A DNA stretch of 64,000 nucleotides, from positions 124,001 to 188,000 of the forward strand of contig JADGRA010000080.1 of the NCBI GenBank assembly GCA_017881265.1, written 5' to 3'. Every line of letters starts with the position of its first letter. The stretch's first letter is position 1. The notes beneath the pieces are model-generated. The model saw only the letters and a list, made by a program, of their open reading frames with translations. It made no database searches and was not told the origin of the DNA. Of the stretch, positions 15,910 through 24,991 are shown piece by piece. A program made the translations under genes and the position numbers. This DNA is from Myxococcaceae bacterium (GTDB lineage: Bacteria; Myxococcota; Myxococcia; Myxococcales; Myxococcaceae).

Positions 15910-17239
15910 ACGGCTGCTCCGGCTGGACCGGACGCACGTCTGGCACCCCTTCACGCAGATGCAGGAATGGCCCACCGACGAGCCACTCGTCATCGAGCGC
16001 GCCGAGGGCAACTACCTCATCGACGACCTCGGCCGCCGCTACCTCGACGGCGTCTCGTCGCTGTGGTGCAACGTCCACGGCCACCGCAAGCGGGAGCTCG
16101 ACGACGCCATCCGGGCGCAGCTCGACCGCGTCGCTCACACCACGCTGCTCGGGCTGGCCTCGGTGCCCTCCATCGAATTGGCGGCGGAGCTGGTGCGCCT
16201 GGCTCCACCCGGGCTGACGCGCGTCTTCTTCTCGGACTCCGGGAGCACCGCGGTGGAAGTCGCGCTGAAGATGGCCTTCCAGTGCTGGCGCCAGCGCGGC
16301 CGGCCGGAGAAGTCCCGCTTCGTGGCCCTGCAGGAGGCCTATCACGGCGACACGGTGGGGAGCGTCTCGGTGGGGGGGATGGAACTCTTCCACGGCACCT
16401 TCCGCGGCTTGCTGTTTCAAGCGGAACGAATTCCGACGCCTTACGCCTACCGCTGGACGGGTCCGGGGGACTGCGGGGCGGCCTGTCTGGACGTCGCCGA
16501 GCGGGTATTTGCCGAGAAGGGGCACCAGTTGGCGGCGCTGGTGGTGGAGCCGCTGGTGCAGGGCGCCGCGGGGATGCTCACCCAGCCGCCCGGCTTCCTC
16601 CGCCGGCTGGCGGAGCTGTGCCGGCAGCACGAGGTGCTGCTCATCTGCGACGAGGTGGCCACCGGCTTCGGGCGCACCGGGACGCTGTTCGCGGTGGAGC
16701 AGGAGCAGGTGCGCCCGGACTTTCTTTGCCTGGCCAAGGGGTTGAGCGGCGGCTACCTCCCGCTCGCCGCGACGCTCACCACCGAGTCGGTGCACGAGGC
16801 CTTCCTCGGGGACGTCGCCAGCCAGCGCACCTTCTTCCACGGGCACACCTTCACCGGAAACCCCCTTGCCTGCGCGGCCGCGCTGGCCAGCCTGCGTCTC
16901 TTCGAGACGGAGCACGTGCTGGAGCGGCTCCAGCGGACGCTGGCCGCGCTCGCGCCGAAGCTGGCCCGCATCGCCGAGCTCCCGCACGTGGGAGAGGTAC
17001 GCCAGCGAGGCGCCATGGTGGGCATTGAATTGGTGCAGGACCGGCGCACCAAGGCGAGCTACCCGACGGCTGAGCGCATCGGCCACCGGGTTTGCCTCGC
17101 AGCGCGCCGTCACGGCGTGCTGCTGCGTCCGCTCGGGGCCGTGGTGGTGCTGATGCCGCCGCTGTCCCTCACCATGGAGGAGGCGGCCGTCCTGGGCGAC
17201 GCCGTCCACGCGGCCATTGCCGAGGTGACCGGCCCGTGA
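15887..17239 (+). CDS. bioA: Adenosylmethionine-8-amino-7-oxononanoate aminotransferase
   Basis: BioA is a class III PLP aminotransferase that makes 7,8-diaminopelargonate using SAM as amino donor. The 450-residue product begins with HVWHPFTQM, the BioA-specific N-terminal motif. It has [16 protein letters not shown] for phosphate binding, [14 protein letters not shown] with the PLP-binding Asp, and the Schiff-base Lys in [17 protein letters not shown] late [17 protein letters not shown] fits the class. ATG 15887 lies inside the end of bioF, and the stop overlaps bioD (GTGA). Confidence 0.96.
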   Translation: MDSSSRHERLLRLDRTHVWHPFTQMQEWPTDEPLVIERAEGNYLIDDLGRRYLDGVSSLWCNVHGHRKRELDDAIRAQLDRVAHTTLLGLASVPSIELAAELVRLAPPGLTRVFFSDSGSTAVEVALKMAFQCWRQRGRPEKSRFVALQEAYHGDTVGSVSVGGMELFHGTFRGLLFQAERIPTPYAYRWTGPGDCGAACLDVAERVFAEKGHQLAALVVEPLVQGAAGMLTQPPGFLRRLAELCRQHEVLLICDEVATGFGRTGTLFAVEQEQVRPDFLCLAKGLSGGYLPLAATLTTESVHEAFLGDVASQRTFFHGHTFTGNPLACAAALASLRLFETEHVLERLQRTLAALAPKLARIAELPHVGEVRQRGAMVGIELVQDRRTKASYPTAERIGHRVCLAARRHGVLLRPLGAVVVLMPPLSLTMEEAAVLGDAVHAAIAEVTGP

Positions 17240-17910
17240 GGGAGCTCCCGCGCTACTTCGTCACCGGCACGGACACTGGCGTCGGGAAGACGGAAGTCGC
17301 CGCTGCGCTGCTCTCGCTGATGGCCGACGCCGGCCTCGCCCCGGGAGTCCTCAAACCCTATGAGAGTGGGTGCACGGACGTGGAGCGCCCGCCGGACGCC
17401 CTCGCCCTGCGCGCCGCCGCCCGGAGCGAGGACGCGCTGGACAAAATCTCCCTGCACCGCTTTCGCGCTCCGCTCGCACCCGGCATCGCCGCCGAGCGGC
17501 TGGGTCTCAACCCCTCCTGGGCGGAGACGCTGAAGGCGTTCCGGGCCTTTCAGGGCCGGGCCCTGGTGGTGGAGGGCGCAGGGGGTCTCCTCGTCCCCCT
17601 GGACCGGCACCACCAGGTGATTGACCTCATCGCCGCGACGCGCCTGCCGGTGGTGCTGGTGGCCCGCGCCGGCCTCGGCACGCTGAACCACACCGGCCTC
17701 TCCCTCCTCGCCCTGCGGGCCCGGCGCCTCCGCGTCCGGGCGGTGGTGCTGGTGCGCACCTCGGCGGTCCGGGACGCAAGCGTCGCCGACAACCGGCGCT
17801 GGCTGCAGCGCCGGGATGCGGTGGAGGTGCTGGGGCCCGTCCCCTTCGTCCCCGAGGCGGCGGCTCGCCGGGCGGCCTTCCGCCAGCAGCTGCGCTCGCT
17901 GGTGGGATGA
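17236..17910 (+). CDS. bioD: ATP-dependent dethiobiotin synthetase
   Basis: BioD closes the ureido ring of dethiobiotin from diaminopelargonate, CO2 and ATP. The 224-residue product has the P-loop FVTGTDTGVGKTEVA at residues 8-22, the substrate loop VLKPYESG, and VVEGAGGLLVPL (Mg and ATP binding). GTG 17236 overlaps the bioA stop by 4 nt. It is the last gene of the bioBFAD operon; bioC and bioH are not in the window. A hairpin follows 18 nt after the stop. Confidence 0.95.
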   Translation: MRELPRYFVTGTDTGVGKTEVAAALLSLMADAGLAPGVLKPYESGCTDVERPPDALALRAAARSEDALDKISLHRFRAPLAPGIAAERLGLNPSWAETLKAFRAFQGRALVVEGAGGLLVPLDRHHQVIDLIAATRLPVVLVARAGLGTLNHTGLSLLALRARRLRVRAVVLVRTSAVRDASVADNRRWLQRRDAVEVLGPVPFVPEAAARRAAFRQQLRSLVG

Positions 17911-17927
17911 GGCCGCCCCCCCCCGGA

Positions 17928-17947
17928 CGGGGGTGACCATTCCCCCG
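17928..17947 (+). terminator. Hairpin after bioD
   Basis: CGGGGG (17928-17933) pairs with CCCCCG (17942-17947) around an 8-nt loop, 18 nt after the bioD stop. No T-run follows, so termination may be inefficient or Rho-assisted. A run of nine C at 17916-17924 lies just before it. Confidence 0.4.
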
Positions 17948-18070
17948 GCGGCTGCGCAACTATTCTTCAGCGCGAAATGGCCGCCGCTATGTGGGTGTAG
18001 CGCGAGAGCGCCAGGCACCCTCGAGCGGGAATTGGACGCCTTCGGCGATCCACGCGATGAACATTCGCAC

Positions 18071-18349
18071 ATGGCAGACGTCATCGACCTCACGCTCGTC
18101 GCCGACGCCAGGCGGTTCTTCTTCAAGCTGCTCGACGCCCGCGGACTCTCCTACTTCCTCCGGAAGGACGGACAGCGGCTCTTCCACATCGAGCAGTCCA
18201 AGGTGGAGATGGTGGTGCGGACCGCCGCCAGGAGTCGGCCCAAGCACCTGCCCAAACCGCCGCTGCCGGCGGTGGACTACTGCCGCAAGGAAATCCGCCG
18301 CGAACTCATCCGCCGCGTGGTCCAGACCATGCTGCAGACCGGCTTCTAG
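18071..18349 (+). CDS. Small conserved-looking protein of unknown function
   Basis: A 92-residue soluble protein starting at ATG 18071. It is basic in its second half (RSRPKHLPKPPLP, then CRKEIRRELIRRVVQTML) and helical throughout, with one Cys. Codon bias is normal for the window and the frame is long for a chance ORF on this strand, so I accept it. The frame is open upstream and a TTG start a little earlier is possible. It lies between the bio operon and the convergent tag gene. No family recognised. Confidence 0.6.
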   Translation: MADVIDLTLVADARRFFFKLLDARGLSYFLRKDGQRLFHIEQSKVEMVVRTAARSRPKHLPKPPLPAVDYCRKEIRRELIRRVVQTMLQTGF

Positions 18350-18360
18350 CCCGCGCGCGC

Positions 18361-18945
18361 CTAGTAGCCACCCTGACGGTCGCTGTGCCGGAAGCAGTGC
18401 ACCAGGTGGTCATCCACCAGCCCCGTCGCCTGCATGAAGGCGTAGCAGATGGTGGGCCCGACGAAGGTGAAGCCCGCCTCGCGCAAGGCCGAGGACATGG
18501 CGCGGCTCTCCACGGTTTCCGCCGGCAGCTGGCGGACGGACCGGCGGTGGTTCACCTTCGGCTCGCCCCCCACGAAGCTCCACAGGAAGCGGGCGAAGCT
18601 TCCGTGCCGCGCGCGCAGGGCCAGGTAACCGCGCGCGTTGCGAATGCTGCCCTCCACCTTGGCGCGGTTGCGGACGATGCCCGGGTTGGCCATCAGCGCC
18701 TCGACGCGCGCCGGCCGCCACCGGGCGATGTCTTCGGGGTGAAACCCCTGGAAGGCCTTCCGAAAATTCTCCCGCTTGCGCAGGATGGTGATCCACGACA
18801 GGCCCGCCTGGAAGCCGTCGAGCACCAGCTTCTCGAAGAGGGCGCGGTCGTCCCACTCGGGGATGCCCCACTCGGTGTCATGGTAGGCCAGGTACAGTGG
18901 GTCGTCTCCCGGCCAGGGGCAGCGGCGTAGCGTCTTCTCCACCAC
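18361..18945 (-). CDS. tag: DNA-3-methyladenine glycosylase I
   Basis: Tag removes 3-methyladenine from alkylated DNA to start base-excision repair. The 194-residue product keeps RCPWPGDDPLYLAYHDTEWG at its start, which carries the zinc ligands Cys and His. It also has GFQAGLSWITILRKRENFRKAF (broken by family blocks) around the base-binding Trp/Tyr, and ends in DHLVHCFRH, which supplies the remaining His and Cys ligands. GTG codons at 18945 and 18942 are both possible starts. The gene is convergent with the small hypothetical and divergent from the aminotransferase. Confidence 0.95.
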   Translation of the reverse strand: MVEKTLRRCPWPGDDPLYLAYHDTEWGIPEWDDRALFEKLVLDGFQAGLSWITILRKRENFRKAFQGFHPEDIARWRPARVEALMANPGIVRNRAKVEGSIRNARGYLALRARHGSFARFLWSFVGGEPKVNHRRSVRQLPAETVESRAMSSALREAGFTFVGPTICYAFMQATGLVDDHLVHCFRHSDRQGGY

Positions 18946-19002
18946 CCCCCAAGCGTTGCACAACCGCGCGACCGCCGGGGGCGCTAGCCTGGGGGCCGAC
19001 GA

Positions 19003-20196
19003 ATGTTTTCCGCGCGCACCGCCTGGAACCGGACGCCGAACCTTCTCGCCCTGCGCCGCGAGACGTTGCGCGCCCGCGGCGTGGACGTCGTCGACCTCAC
19101 CATGTCCAACCCCACCGAGGTGGGGCTGGCCCAGCCCGAGCGCGAGGTGCAGGAGGCGCTCGCCGCCCCGGGGGTGGCGGGCTATGCGCCCGAGCCCTTC
19201 GGGCTGGTGTCCGCCCGCGAGGCGGTGGCGGCCGAGCTGGCCGCCCGCGGCGCCCACCTCTCGGCCAAGCAGGTGCTTCTCACGGCCAGCACCAGCGAGG
19301 CCTACGCCTTCCTCCTCGCGCTCCTCTGCGACCCGGGCGACAACCTCCTCATCCCCATGCCGGGCTACCCCCTGTTGTCCTACCTGGCGGATGCGGCGTC
19401 GGTGGAGCTGCGGGCCTACCCGCTGGAACTCGAGGAGGGCTTCGGCTTCGACACCGAGACGCTGGAGGCCCTCGCCGACGAGAATACCCGCGGGGTGGTG
19501 GTGGTGAGCCCGGCCAACCCCACCGGCCAGGTGCTGGCGCCGGAGGCCCAGGTGGCGCTGGATGCGCTGTGCGCCTCCAGCGACTGGGCGCTGGTGGTGG
19601 ATGAGGTGTTTGGCCACTTCCTCCGCGGTGGGCGCCCCCCCTCCACGGCCGCCGCCCTGGAGGGGGAAGCGCTCACCTTCACGCTGGAGGGGCTGTCCAA
19701 GTCGGTGGGGCTCCCGCAGCTGAAGTGCGCCTGGACGGCCGTCACCGGCGCGGCGCCGCTGCGGGACGAGGCGCTGGCCCGCCTCGAAATCCTCGCCGAC
19801 AGCTTCCTCACGGCGGCCGAGCCGACGCAGCGCGCCCTCCCGCGGCTGCTCGCGCTCGGCCCCCCCTGGCGGCGCCGGGTGGCCGTCCGCGTCGAGGACA
19901 ACCGCCAGACGCTGCTGGCGGCCCGGCCGGCGGAGGCGCCCTGGAGCGTTCTGCCCTGCGAGGGCGGCTGGTCCGCCGTGCTGCGGCTGCCCCAGTCCGC
20001 CGACGAGACGGCGCTCGCCCTGGAGCTGCTGGAGGCAGGCGTCCACGTCCAGCCGGGGCACTTCTACGACTTTCCGCGGGGGCGCTTCCTGGTGCTGTCG
20101 CTGCTTGAGGAGCCCGGCCGCTTTGCCACCGGCGTGCAGCGGCTGGCGCGCACGCTGGCGCGGGTGCTGCGGGTGCCGGAGCGCTCGGGCTGGTAG
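19003..20196 (+). CDS. PLP-dependent class I/II aminotransferase
   Basis: A 397-residue fold-type I aminotransferase. It has the family order: LTMSNPTEVG near residue 35, TASTSEAYAFLLALLCDPGD for PLP phosphate and ring binding, PANPTGQVL with the conserved Asn, VVDEVFGHF with the PLP-nitrogen Asp, and Lys in LEGLSKSVGLPQLK. Relatives act on amino acids (Ala/Asp/aromatic); the substrate is not evident. A TAGCCT hexamer 12 nt before ATG 19003 and the absence of a Shine-Dalgarno sequence suggest a very short leader. It converges on the lipoprotein gene at 20223. Confidence 0.9.
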   Translation: MFSARTAWNRTPNLLALRRETLRARGVDVVDLTMSNPTEVGLAQPEREVQEALAAPGVAGYAPEPFGLVSAREAVAAELAARGAHLSAKQVLLTASTSEAYAFLLALLCDPGDNLLIPMPGYPLLSYLADAASVELRAYPLELEEGFGFDTETLEALADENTRGVVVVSPANPTGQVLAPEAQVALDALCASSDWALVVDEVFGHFLRGGRPPSTAAALEGEALTFTLEGLSKSVGLPQLKCAWTAVTGAAPLRDEALARLEILADSFLTAAEPTQRALPRLLALGPPWRRRVAVRVEDNRQTLLAARPAEAPWSVLPCEGGWSAVLRLPQSADETALALELLEAGVHVQPGHFYDFPRGRFLVLSLLEEPGRFATGVQRLARTLARVLRVPERSGW

Positions 20197-20222
20197 CCAC
20201 CAACGGGGCCGTCCGTCCCTCG

Positions 20223-21122
20223 CTAAGGCGCGGGCTGAGGAGCGATGGTGCTGTCGAAAAGCTTCCAGTCCGTCCCGCCGCGGCCGTCGCGCAGCACGAC
20301 GTAGAAGGTGACGGGCCCTGGGTTGGTGCCGTTGAATTGGCTGGGGGACGTCTCGGTGGTGTCCGCCGGCGTCGGCTCGCGCGAGAAGAAGTAGCTGACA
20401 GAGGGCGCCGTCGCGTACCAGCTGTAGGTGAGGTTTTCGTACAGGGTGCCGCCGTCGAGGCTGGGGTACGTCTCGATGCCGCCGTCGAGGCCGACGCTGG
20501 GCCAGCCCGCATCCGGCCCGCCGACGGGGATGGCCGGCGTGAGGGTGACGTCCTTGCCCGCCGGTAGCTGCGCCCCCTGGAGAGAACCTCCATCCGGGAC
20601 ACTCACTGACAAAAGCTGGGGGTTGTGGTTGGGCCGGCCTGAGAAGCGGACGCTGAGGCGGTAGACGCCCCGCTCGCTGTCAGACGGAAGCGTCCCCCCG
20701 GAGGTGGCGAAGTAGCCGATGGCCACCTGCACCACGCCGGGCTCCGTCGGTGGAAGCCCGCTGTCCGGCAGCCCGCCGTCCAGCGCGGCGAGGAGGGCCA
20801 GCACCTGGGGGTTGGCGACGTCGAGGGTGTCGTCGGGCAGGGGGATGCCGTCCGCGCCCGGGCACTGGACGCTGGCCGAATAGGGGTTCCCGCCGGTGCA
20901 GAGGGCCAGCGTCACCGTCGGCGTCCCACCGTCCGGGGCGAAGGCCAGCACGGTGAAGTGGACGGGCAAGGGCAGCCCGCCGTCGGAGGGCACCACCAGT
21001 TCCGGGGGGTCCGCCCGGATGGCCAGGACGCGCGTGGTGAGCAGTTGGCTCTGGTCCACCACCGTCGGCTCGCAGGCCGTCGAGGCGAACAGGAGGAGGA
21101 GGGGGGAGACCAGGCTTCGCAT
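20223..21122 (-). CDS. Lipoprotein downstream of a TonB-dependent receptor
   Basis: A 299-residue protein with a lipoprotein signal (LLLLFASTAC, Cys17). The mature part has many Asp-Gly and Pro-Asp-Gly turns (DGG, PDGG, LDGG), which suggest Ca-binding loops or a beta-rich domain, and ends in VTFYVVLRDGRGGTDW. ATG 21122 begins 2 nt after the stop of the TonB receptor, so the two are almost certainly one transcript. It may be the surface partner of that receptor. No family recognised. Confidence 0.75.
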   Translation of the reverse strand: MRSLVSPLLLLFASTACEPTVVDQSQLLTTRVLAIRADPPELVVPSDGGLPLPVHFTVLAFAPDGGTPTVTLALCTGGNPYSASVQCPGADGIPLPDDTLDVANPQVLALLAALDGGLPDSGLPPTEPGVVQVAIGYFATSGGTLPSDSERGVYRLSVRFSGRPNHNPQLLSVSVPDGGSLQGAQLPAGKDVTLTPAIPVGGPDAGWPSVGLDGGIETYPSLDGGTLYENLTYSWYATAPSVSYFFSREPTPADTTETSPSQFNGTNPGPVTFYVVLRDGRGGTDWKLFDSTIAPQPAP

Positions 21123-21124
21123 GG

Positions 21125-23731
21125 TTAGAAGACCGCCTTGACGCCGAGGACGGGGATGATGGGCAGGCCCACGAAGTACACCCGCTGCGCGTAGTTGTAG
21201 CTGTAGGTGAGGCCCTCGACGGCGCGACTGTCGGTGGCATTCTGGACGTCCAGGTAGAGGTCCAGGGACCAGGTGTTGAAGACCCACGTCTTGTCCACCC
21301 GAATGTCCAGCTGCAGGAAGTTGGGCAGCCGGCCCGATTCCGGGGCCCCGTAGATGGGGACGAAGGTGTCTGTGTTGTCGTCCTTCACCGCGCCGACGAC
21401 GGGGGTGTAGGGGTTTCCGGAAGCGAAGCGCAACCGGCCGCCCAGCTCCCAGCCGGCGCCCAGCTTATAGCTGAGGATGGCGGTGAGGACGTGCGTCTGG
21501 TCGTACGCGAAGGGCCGCCACTGGTCCCCCGGGGCGTCCAGCCGCTGACTCTTGGTGAAGCTGTAGCTCAGCCATCCGAAGAGGCGGTTGGTGAGCGCCT
21601 GCCGGAGAAAAATCTCGAAGCCCCAGATGCGGCCGATGCCGGTGTTGGCCAGCTTGACCGGCGCCGGCGCCGGGGCCACCAGGTCCGACAGGCGGTTGTA
21701 GAAAGTCTCGGCGGTGAAGAGCAGGCCGGGCCGGATGGTCCACTCCACGCCGAGGCTGGTCTGCACGCTGCGCTGGCTGATGAGGTTGGGGTTGCCGAAC
21801 ACCGGGTCGGTGTCCCCGCCGACGATGCTGGGCGCCTGGTGGTAGATGCCGACGGCGGCCTTCAGTACCAGCGGCGGCGCCAGCGTCCAGCGCACTGCCA
21901 GCCGCGGGTCCGCCGTCCAGCTCGGCTTGGGCTGCAGGTAGAAGAGGGTGTTGTCCACCCGCAGTCCAGCCAGCACCAGCAGGGTGGAGACGGGGCGCCA
22001 GCGCGCCTCCACCCACAGCCCGAGGTCGCTGGCCCAGGCGTGCGTGGATTCGTAGAGGATGGGGTGCAGGGGCCCGCCTGGCAGCGCCTGGCCCTCCTGC
22101 GGCGGCTGCGGGAAGGCCACCGTGATGTCGGCCGGCTGGTACACCGCGTCCAGGACGCCGGCCAGGGTGAGGCTGGGCGCCAGGGCCACCTCGAGGGTGC
22201 TTCTCAGCCCGTACGGGTTGGAGTTGGCCTGCAGCCCCTGGGTGGTGCCGACCTCGAGGTTGATGTGCGTCTCGCCGACGAGCGCGATGGTGTCCCAGCG
22301 CACCGGCCCGTCCAGGTGGGTGTAGCGGAGCCGCAGCTGGTTGAAGCCCGTCTGGTCAACGAAGGTCCGGCCGAGGTTCGGGTTGCGCGAGGGGGTGCTG
22401 CCGGTGACCAGGTTGAAGGCGTCCTGGCTGTGCAGCCCCACCAGGCTGAGGGTGTTTTTCCCGTCCGGTTTCCACACCAGCTTCAGCTGGGCGTCGTCGA
22501 AGACGGGAGCGACGTTGTAGGTGGTGGTCCCGCCCGAGGTGAAGAGGGGCAGGAAAGCGTCGATGTAGGAACGGCGCCCGGCGATGGCGAAGCTGAAGTG
22601 GTCGCCGATGGGCGCCTCGAGAACTGCGTCGGCGTCGATGACGTTGACCTCCACCACGCCGTGGAAGCCATCCGTCCTCGGGTCGCGGCTCTTCACGTCC
22701 ACCACGCCACCGAGGAGGTCCCCATAGTAGGGCGGGAAATTTCCTGGCAGGTAGTCCACCGACTGCAGCAGCTCGCTGTTGTAGACGGCCGTCAGCCCGC
22801 CGAAGTGAAAGAGGATGGGGAGCCGCTCGCCGTCGAGGAAGATGCCCGAGTCCTCTGGACTGGTTCCGCGGATGGCGATGAGGCCGCCGTTGAAGGGCGC
22901 CCGGGCCACCCCGGGGAGGTTCTGCACCACCTTCAACGCATCGCCGTAGGTGCCGGGAATGCGCTGCACTTCCTGCAGCGTCAGCGAGTACTGCGTCACC
23001 TCCTTCTTGTCGCGGTCCGCCCGCACCACCGTCTCGTAGGGCGTGAAGAAGGACTGCAGAAGGTAGTACGTGACGCGCGTCACCTTGCCCGGGACCAGCG
23101 TCTCGGCCGTCTCGAACTTGTCGTAGCCGTTGGCCGCCACCACCACCTTCTGCTTCCCGTCGGGGACGTCGCGGAAGGCGAAGGCGCCCTTGGCGTCGGT
23201 GAGGGTGGAGCGGCCGAGGTAGGGCAGGACCACCTCGGCGCCCGGGACCGGCCGCCGCGTCCCCCGCTCGAGCAGCGTCCCCTCCAGGTTGACCGGCCCC
23301 TCCTGCGGCAGCTGCTGGGCGGGGGCCGCCAACACGAAGTTGTAGGTGTAGTTGATGCGCACCGCTGCCGGCTTGCCGTCCACCTCCGCCGGCGTGAAGC
23401 GGAATTGCCGCACTGCCTGAAGCGCGGCCTCGTCGAAGCCATGGCCGACGGGGGTGAGGACGACGGCGCGGGTGACGTCGCCCTTGGCGGAGATGTCCAC
23501 CTCGAGGAGGACGCGCGCCTCGAGGCCGCTCGAGCGGGCCTCATCCGGGTAGGCGGCCTCGGTGAACGTCTCCAGGACGGGCGGCTTGGTGAGTTTCCCC
23601 TGGGGGGGCGGTGCGGCCGGCGCGACCACGTCCTGCGCCAGCAACGGAAGCGGCAGCAGCAGTGCTCCCACCACCAGCGCGTAGGCGCGCCGCCGCCCCC
23701 CGCGCGGGGCCCGCCTCCAGGACTGAAGCAC
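21125..23731 (-). CDS. TonB-dependent receptor with N-terminal TonB-C and carboxypeptidase-regulatory domains
   Basis: An 868-residue outer-membrane protein. In order: signal peptide (residues 1 to about 33), and a TonB C-terminal-like domain (about 50-130; ARVLLEVDISAKGDVTRAVV, GHGFDEAALQAVRQFRF). Then come a carboxypeptidase-type regulatory beta domain (about 145-215), a plug (NLPGVARAPFNGGLIAIRG, DGERLPILFHFGG) and a 22-strand-type barrel ending in an aromatic residue (Phe). TonB-C at the N-terminus of a receptor is unusual, since this domain normally belongs to the energizing inner-membrane partner. Start GTG 23731 has AAGGGGG just upstream. The ligand is unknown. The gene is followed 2 nt later by a lipoprotein gene. 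Confidence 0.9.
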   Translation of the reverse strand: MLQSWRRAPRGGRRRAYALVVGALLLPLPLLAQDVVAPAAPPPQGKLTKPPVLETFTEAAYPDEARSSGLEARVLLEVDISAKGDVTRAVVLTPVGHGFDEAALQAVRQFRFTPAEVDGKPAAVRINYTYNFVLAAPAQQLPQEGPVNLEGTLLERGTRRPVPGAEVVLPYLGRSTLTDAKGAFAFRDVPDGKQKVVVAANGYDKFETAETLVPGKVTRVTYYLLQSFFTPYETVVRADRDKKEVTQYSLTLQEVQRIPGTYGDALKVVQNLPGVARAPFNGGLIAIRGTSPEDSGIFLDGERLPILFHFGGLTAVYNSELLQSVDYLPGNFPPYYGDLLGGVVDVKSRDPRTDGFHGVVEVNVIDADAVLEAPIGDHFSFAIAGRRSYIDAFLPLFTSGGTTTYNVAPVFDDAQLKLVWKPDGKNTLSLVGLHSQDAFNLVTGSTPSRNPNLGRTFVDQTGFNQLRLRYTHLDGPVRWDTIALVGETHINLEVGTTQGLQANSNPYGLRSTLEVALAPSLTLAGVLDAVYQPADITVAFPQPPQEGQALPGGPLHPILYESTHAWASDLGLWVEARWRPVSTLLVLAGLRVDNTLFYLQPKPSWTADPRLAVRWTLAPPLVLKAAVGIYHQAPSIVGGDTDPVFGNPNLISQRSVQTSLGVEWTIRPGLLFTAETFYNRLSDLVAPAPAPVKLANTGIGRIWGFEIFLRQALTNRLFGWLSYSFTKSQRLDAPGDQWRPFAYDQTHVLTAILSYKLGAGWELGGRLRFASGNPYTPVVGAVKDDNTDTFVPIYGAPESGRLPNFLQLDIRVDKTWVFNTWSLDLYLDVQNATDSRAVEGLTYSYNYAQRVYFVGLPIIPVLGVKAVF

Positions 23732-23787
23732 AGCCCCCTTTTGGGACGCCTGCGCCGCCGGCGCAACCAATTCGACGCGCCGCGGCG

Positions 23788-24381
23788 TCAGTGCGACCCG
23801 GCGTCCGCGTCGGACACGGGGGGCGTCACGCGCTTGTAGCTGAGGGTGTAGTCGACGTCGTGGGGAAGGTGCTTGCTGGTGATGGTGACGTGGACGGCGA
23901 GACTGACGCCATCCGGCCCGAGCGTCCACACCACCTTCCGGGCGCCCTCTTCCCCGCGAAAGTACTGCACCAGCGCGCCGTCGAGGAAGCGCTGGCTGAG
24001 CTTGCTCGTGTCCCCGGACTTCGTGCGGTGGTCCACCTCGCTGCCGTCCGCCGGGCTGACGTCAGACAGCTGGCACGGCCCGGCCACCGTCACCTGGGCG
24101 TCGGTGAAGCTGAGGCGGTAGCTGCTGCAGATTTCGCAGACGTGCATCAACCGGTCGTAGGCGATGCCGCGGGAGATGAAGAACATCCCGTCCACCGAGC
24201 GCTCCACCGCCGCCGGGATGCTTTCGCGCTCCGTCGTCCCGCCGGAGAAGCGGTACTCCCCCGCGTAGCGCTGGCCGAGCTCCCCGGCGTTCAGGGGGCT
24301 GGCCCCGGCCAGCGCCGTGGCGAGGAGAGCGCCAAGGAAGAGTCCAGAGACACAAAGGCTCGACACGGGGGGCCTGGTCAT
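23788..24381 (-). CDS. Exported protein, paralogue of its upstream neighbour
   Basis: A 197-residue protein with a signal peptide (residues 1 to about 28). It is clearly related to the product of 24378-24950: both have an E-LQ/GQRY-G-Y start, a GG-TER/DAER segment, an AAVE helix, a G(T/N)-type core and a closing DYTLSYKR or DFTLTYRR strand. This copy has two extra Cys in HVCEICSSYRLSF and a third in GPCQLSD. The ATG overlaps the upstream stop (ATGA). I recognise no known family. It lies between pckG and the TonB receptor. Confidence 0.75.
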   Translation of the reverse strand: MTRPPVSSLCVSGLFLGALLATALAGASPLNAGELGQRYAGEYRFSGGTTERESIPAAVERSVDGMFFISRGIAYDRLMHVCEICSSYRLSFTDAQVTVAGPCQLSDVSPADGSEVDHRTKSGDTSKLSQRFLDGALVQYFRGEEGARKVVWTLGPDGVSLAVHVTITSKHLPHDVDYTLSYKRVTPPVSDADAGSH

Positions 24382-24950
24382 TTGCGCCTGTAGGTGAGGG
24401 TGAAGTCGACCGGCGCCGAGAGCTGCGTGCTCTCCATCACCCGGTGAACGAGGAGGGTGGCGTCGTCGTCCGCCAGCCGGAAGTCCGTCTCTCCGCCGCC
24501 GTCGTCGCTGTGGCCCTTCTGCACCAGCACGCCCTCGACGAAGCGCCACGTCAGCTGACTCTTGTCGCCGTACTTGTTTTCCTGCGCCACCGGCCGCCCG
24601 TCGAGCGGCCCGGCTTCCACCGGGAAGCCCGGGCTGGAGATGGTGACGTTGCCGAGGCCGTCGAAGGCCAGGGTGTAGCCGTCGCGGACCTCGGCTCGCT
24701 GCTTCAGGCCGGACCGCGCGATGGGCTTGGCCAGGAAGGACAGGCCGGAGATGGCCTGCTCCACCGCGGCCGAGGCGGCCCGGCGCTCGGCGTCGCCGCC
24801 CGCGTAGAGGTAGCTGCCGCTGTAGCGTCGCTGCAATTCGACCTCGGGCCCCGAGACGCGCACCGCGGGTGGTGCGGCCGGTGGCGGCGCGGGGTGGGCG
24901 CAACCCCAGACCAGCGCGAGCAGAGCGCTGCGACCGAGGGAGTGGGACAC
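24378..24950 (-). CDS. Probable lipoprotein, paralogue of its downstream neighbour
   Basis: A 190-residue protein from GTG 24950 with a signal ending in LVWGC (Cys17, an imperfect lipobox). The mature beta-rich domain matches the next gene over its whole length and ends in DFTLTYRRK. The C-terminal half carries short charged loops (GHSDDGGGETDF). The frame is open well upstream through pckG in another frame, so the start rests on the signal peptide. The stop overlaps the next ATG. Function unknown. Confidence 0.7.
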   Translation of the reverse strand: MSHSLGRSALLALVWGCAHPAPPPAAPPAVRVSGPEVELQRRYSGSYLYAGGDAERRAASAAVEQAISGLSFLAKPIARSGLKQRAEVRDGYTLAFDGLGNVTISSPGFPVEAGPLDGRPVAQENKYGDKSQLTWRFVEGVLVQKGHSDDGGGETDFRLADDDATLLVHRVMESTQLSAPVDFTLTYRRK

Positions 24951-24991
24951 GGAAGGCGTGGCCGGGGAGGAGGAAGGGCCGGGGCGCGACG

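Noticed and set aside
17916-17924. Run of nine C after bioD as a phase-variable tract
   Set aside because: It is outside any coding sequence, and similar short C or G runs are common in this GC-rich window, so it is not evidence for phase variation.
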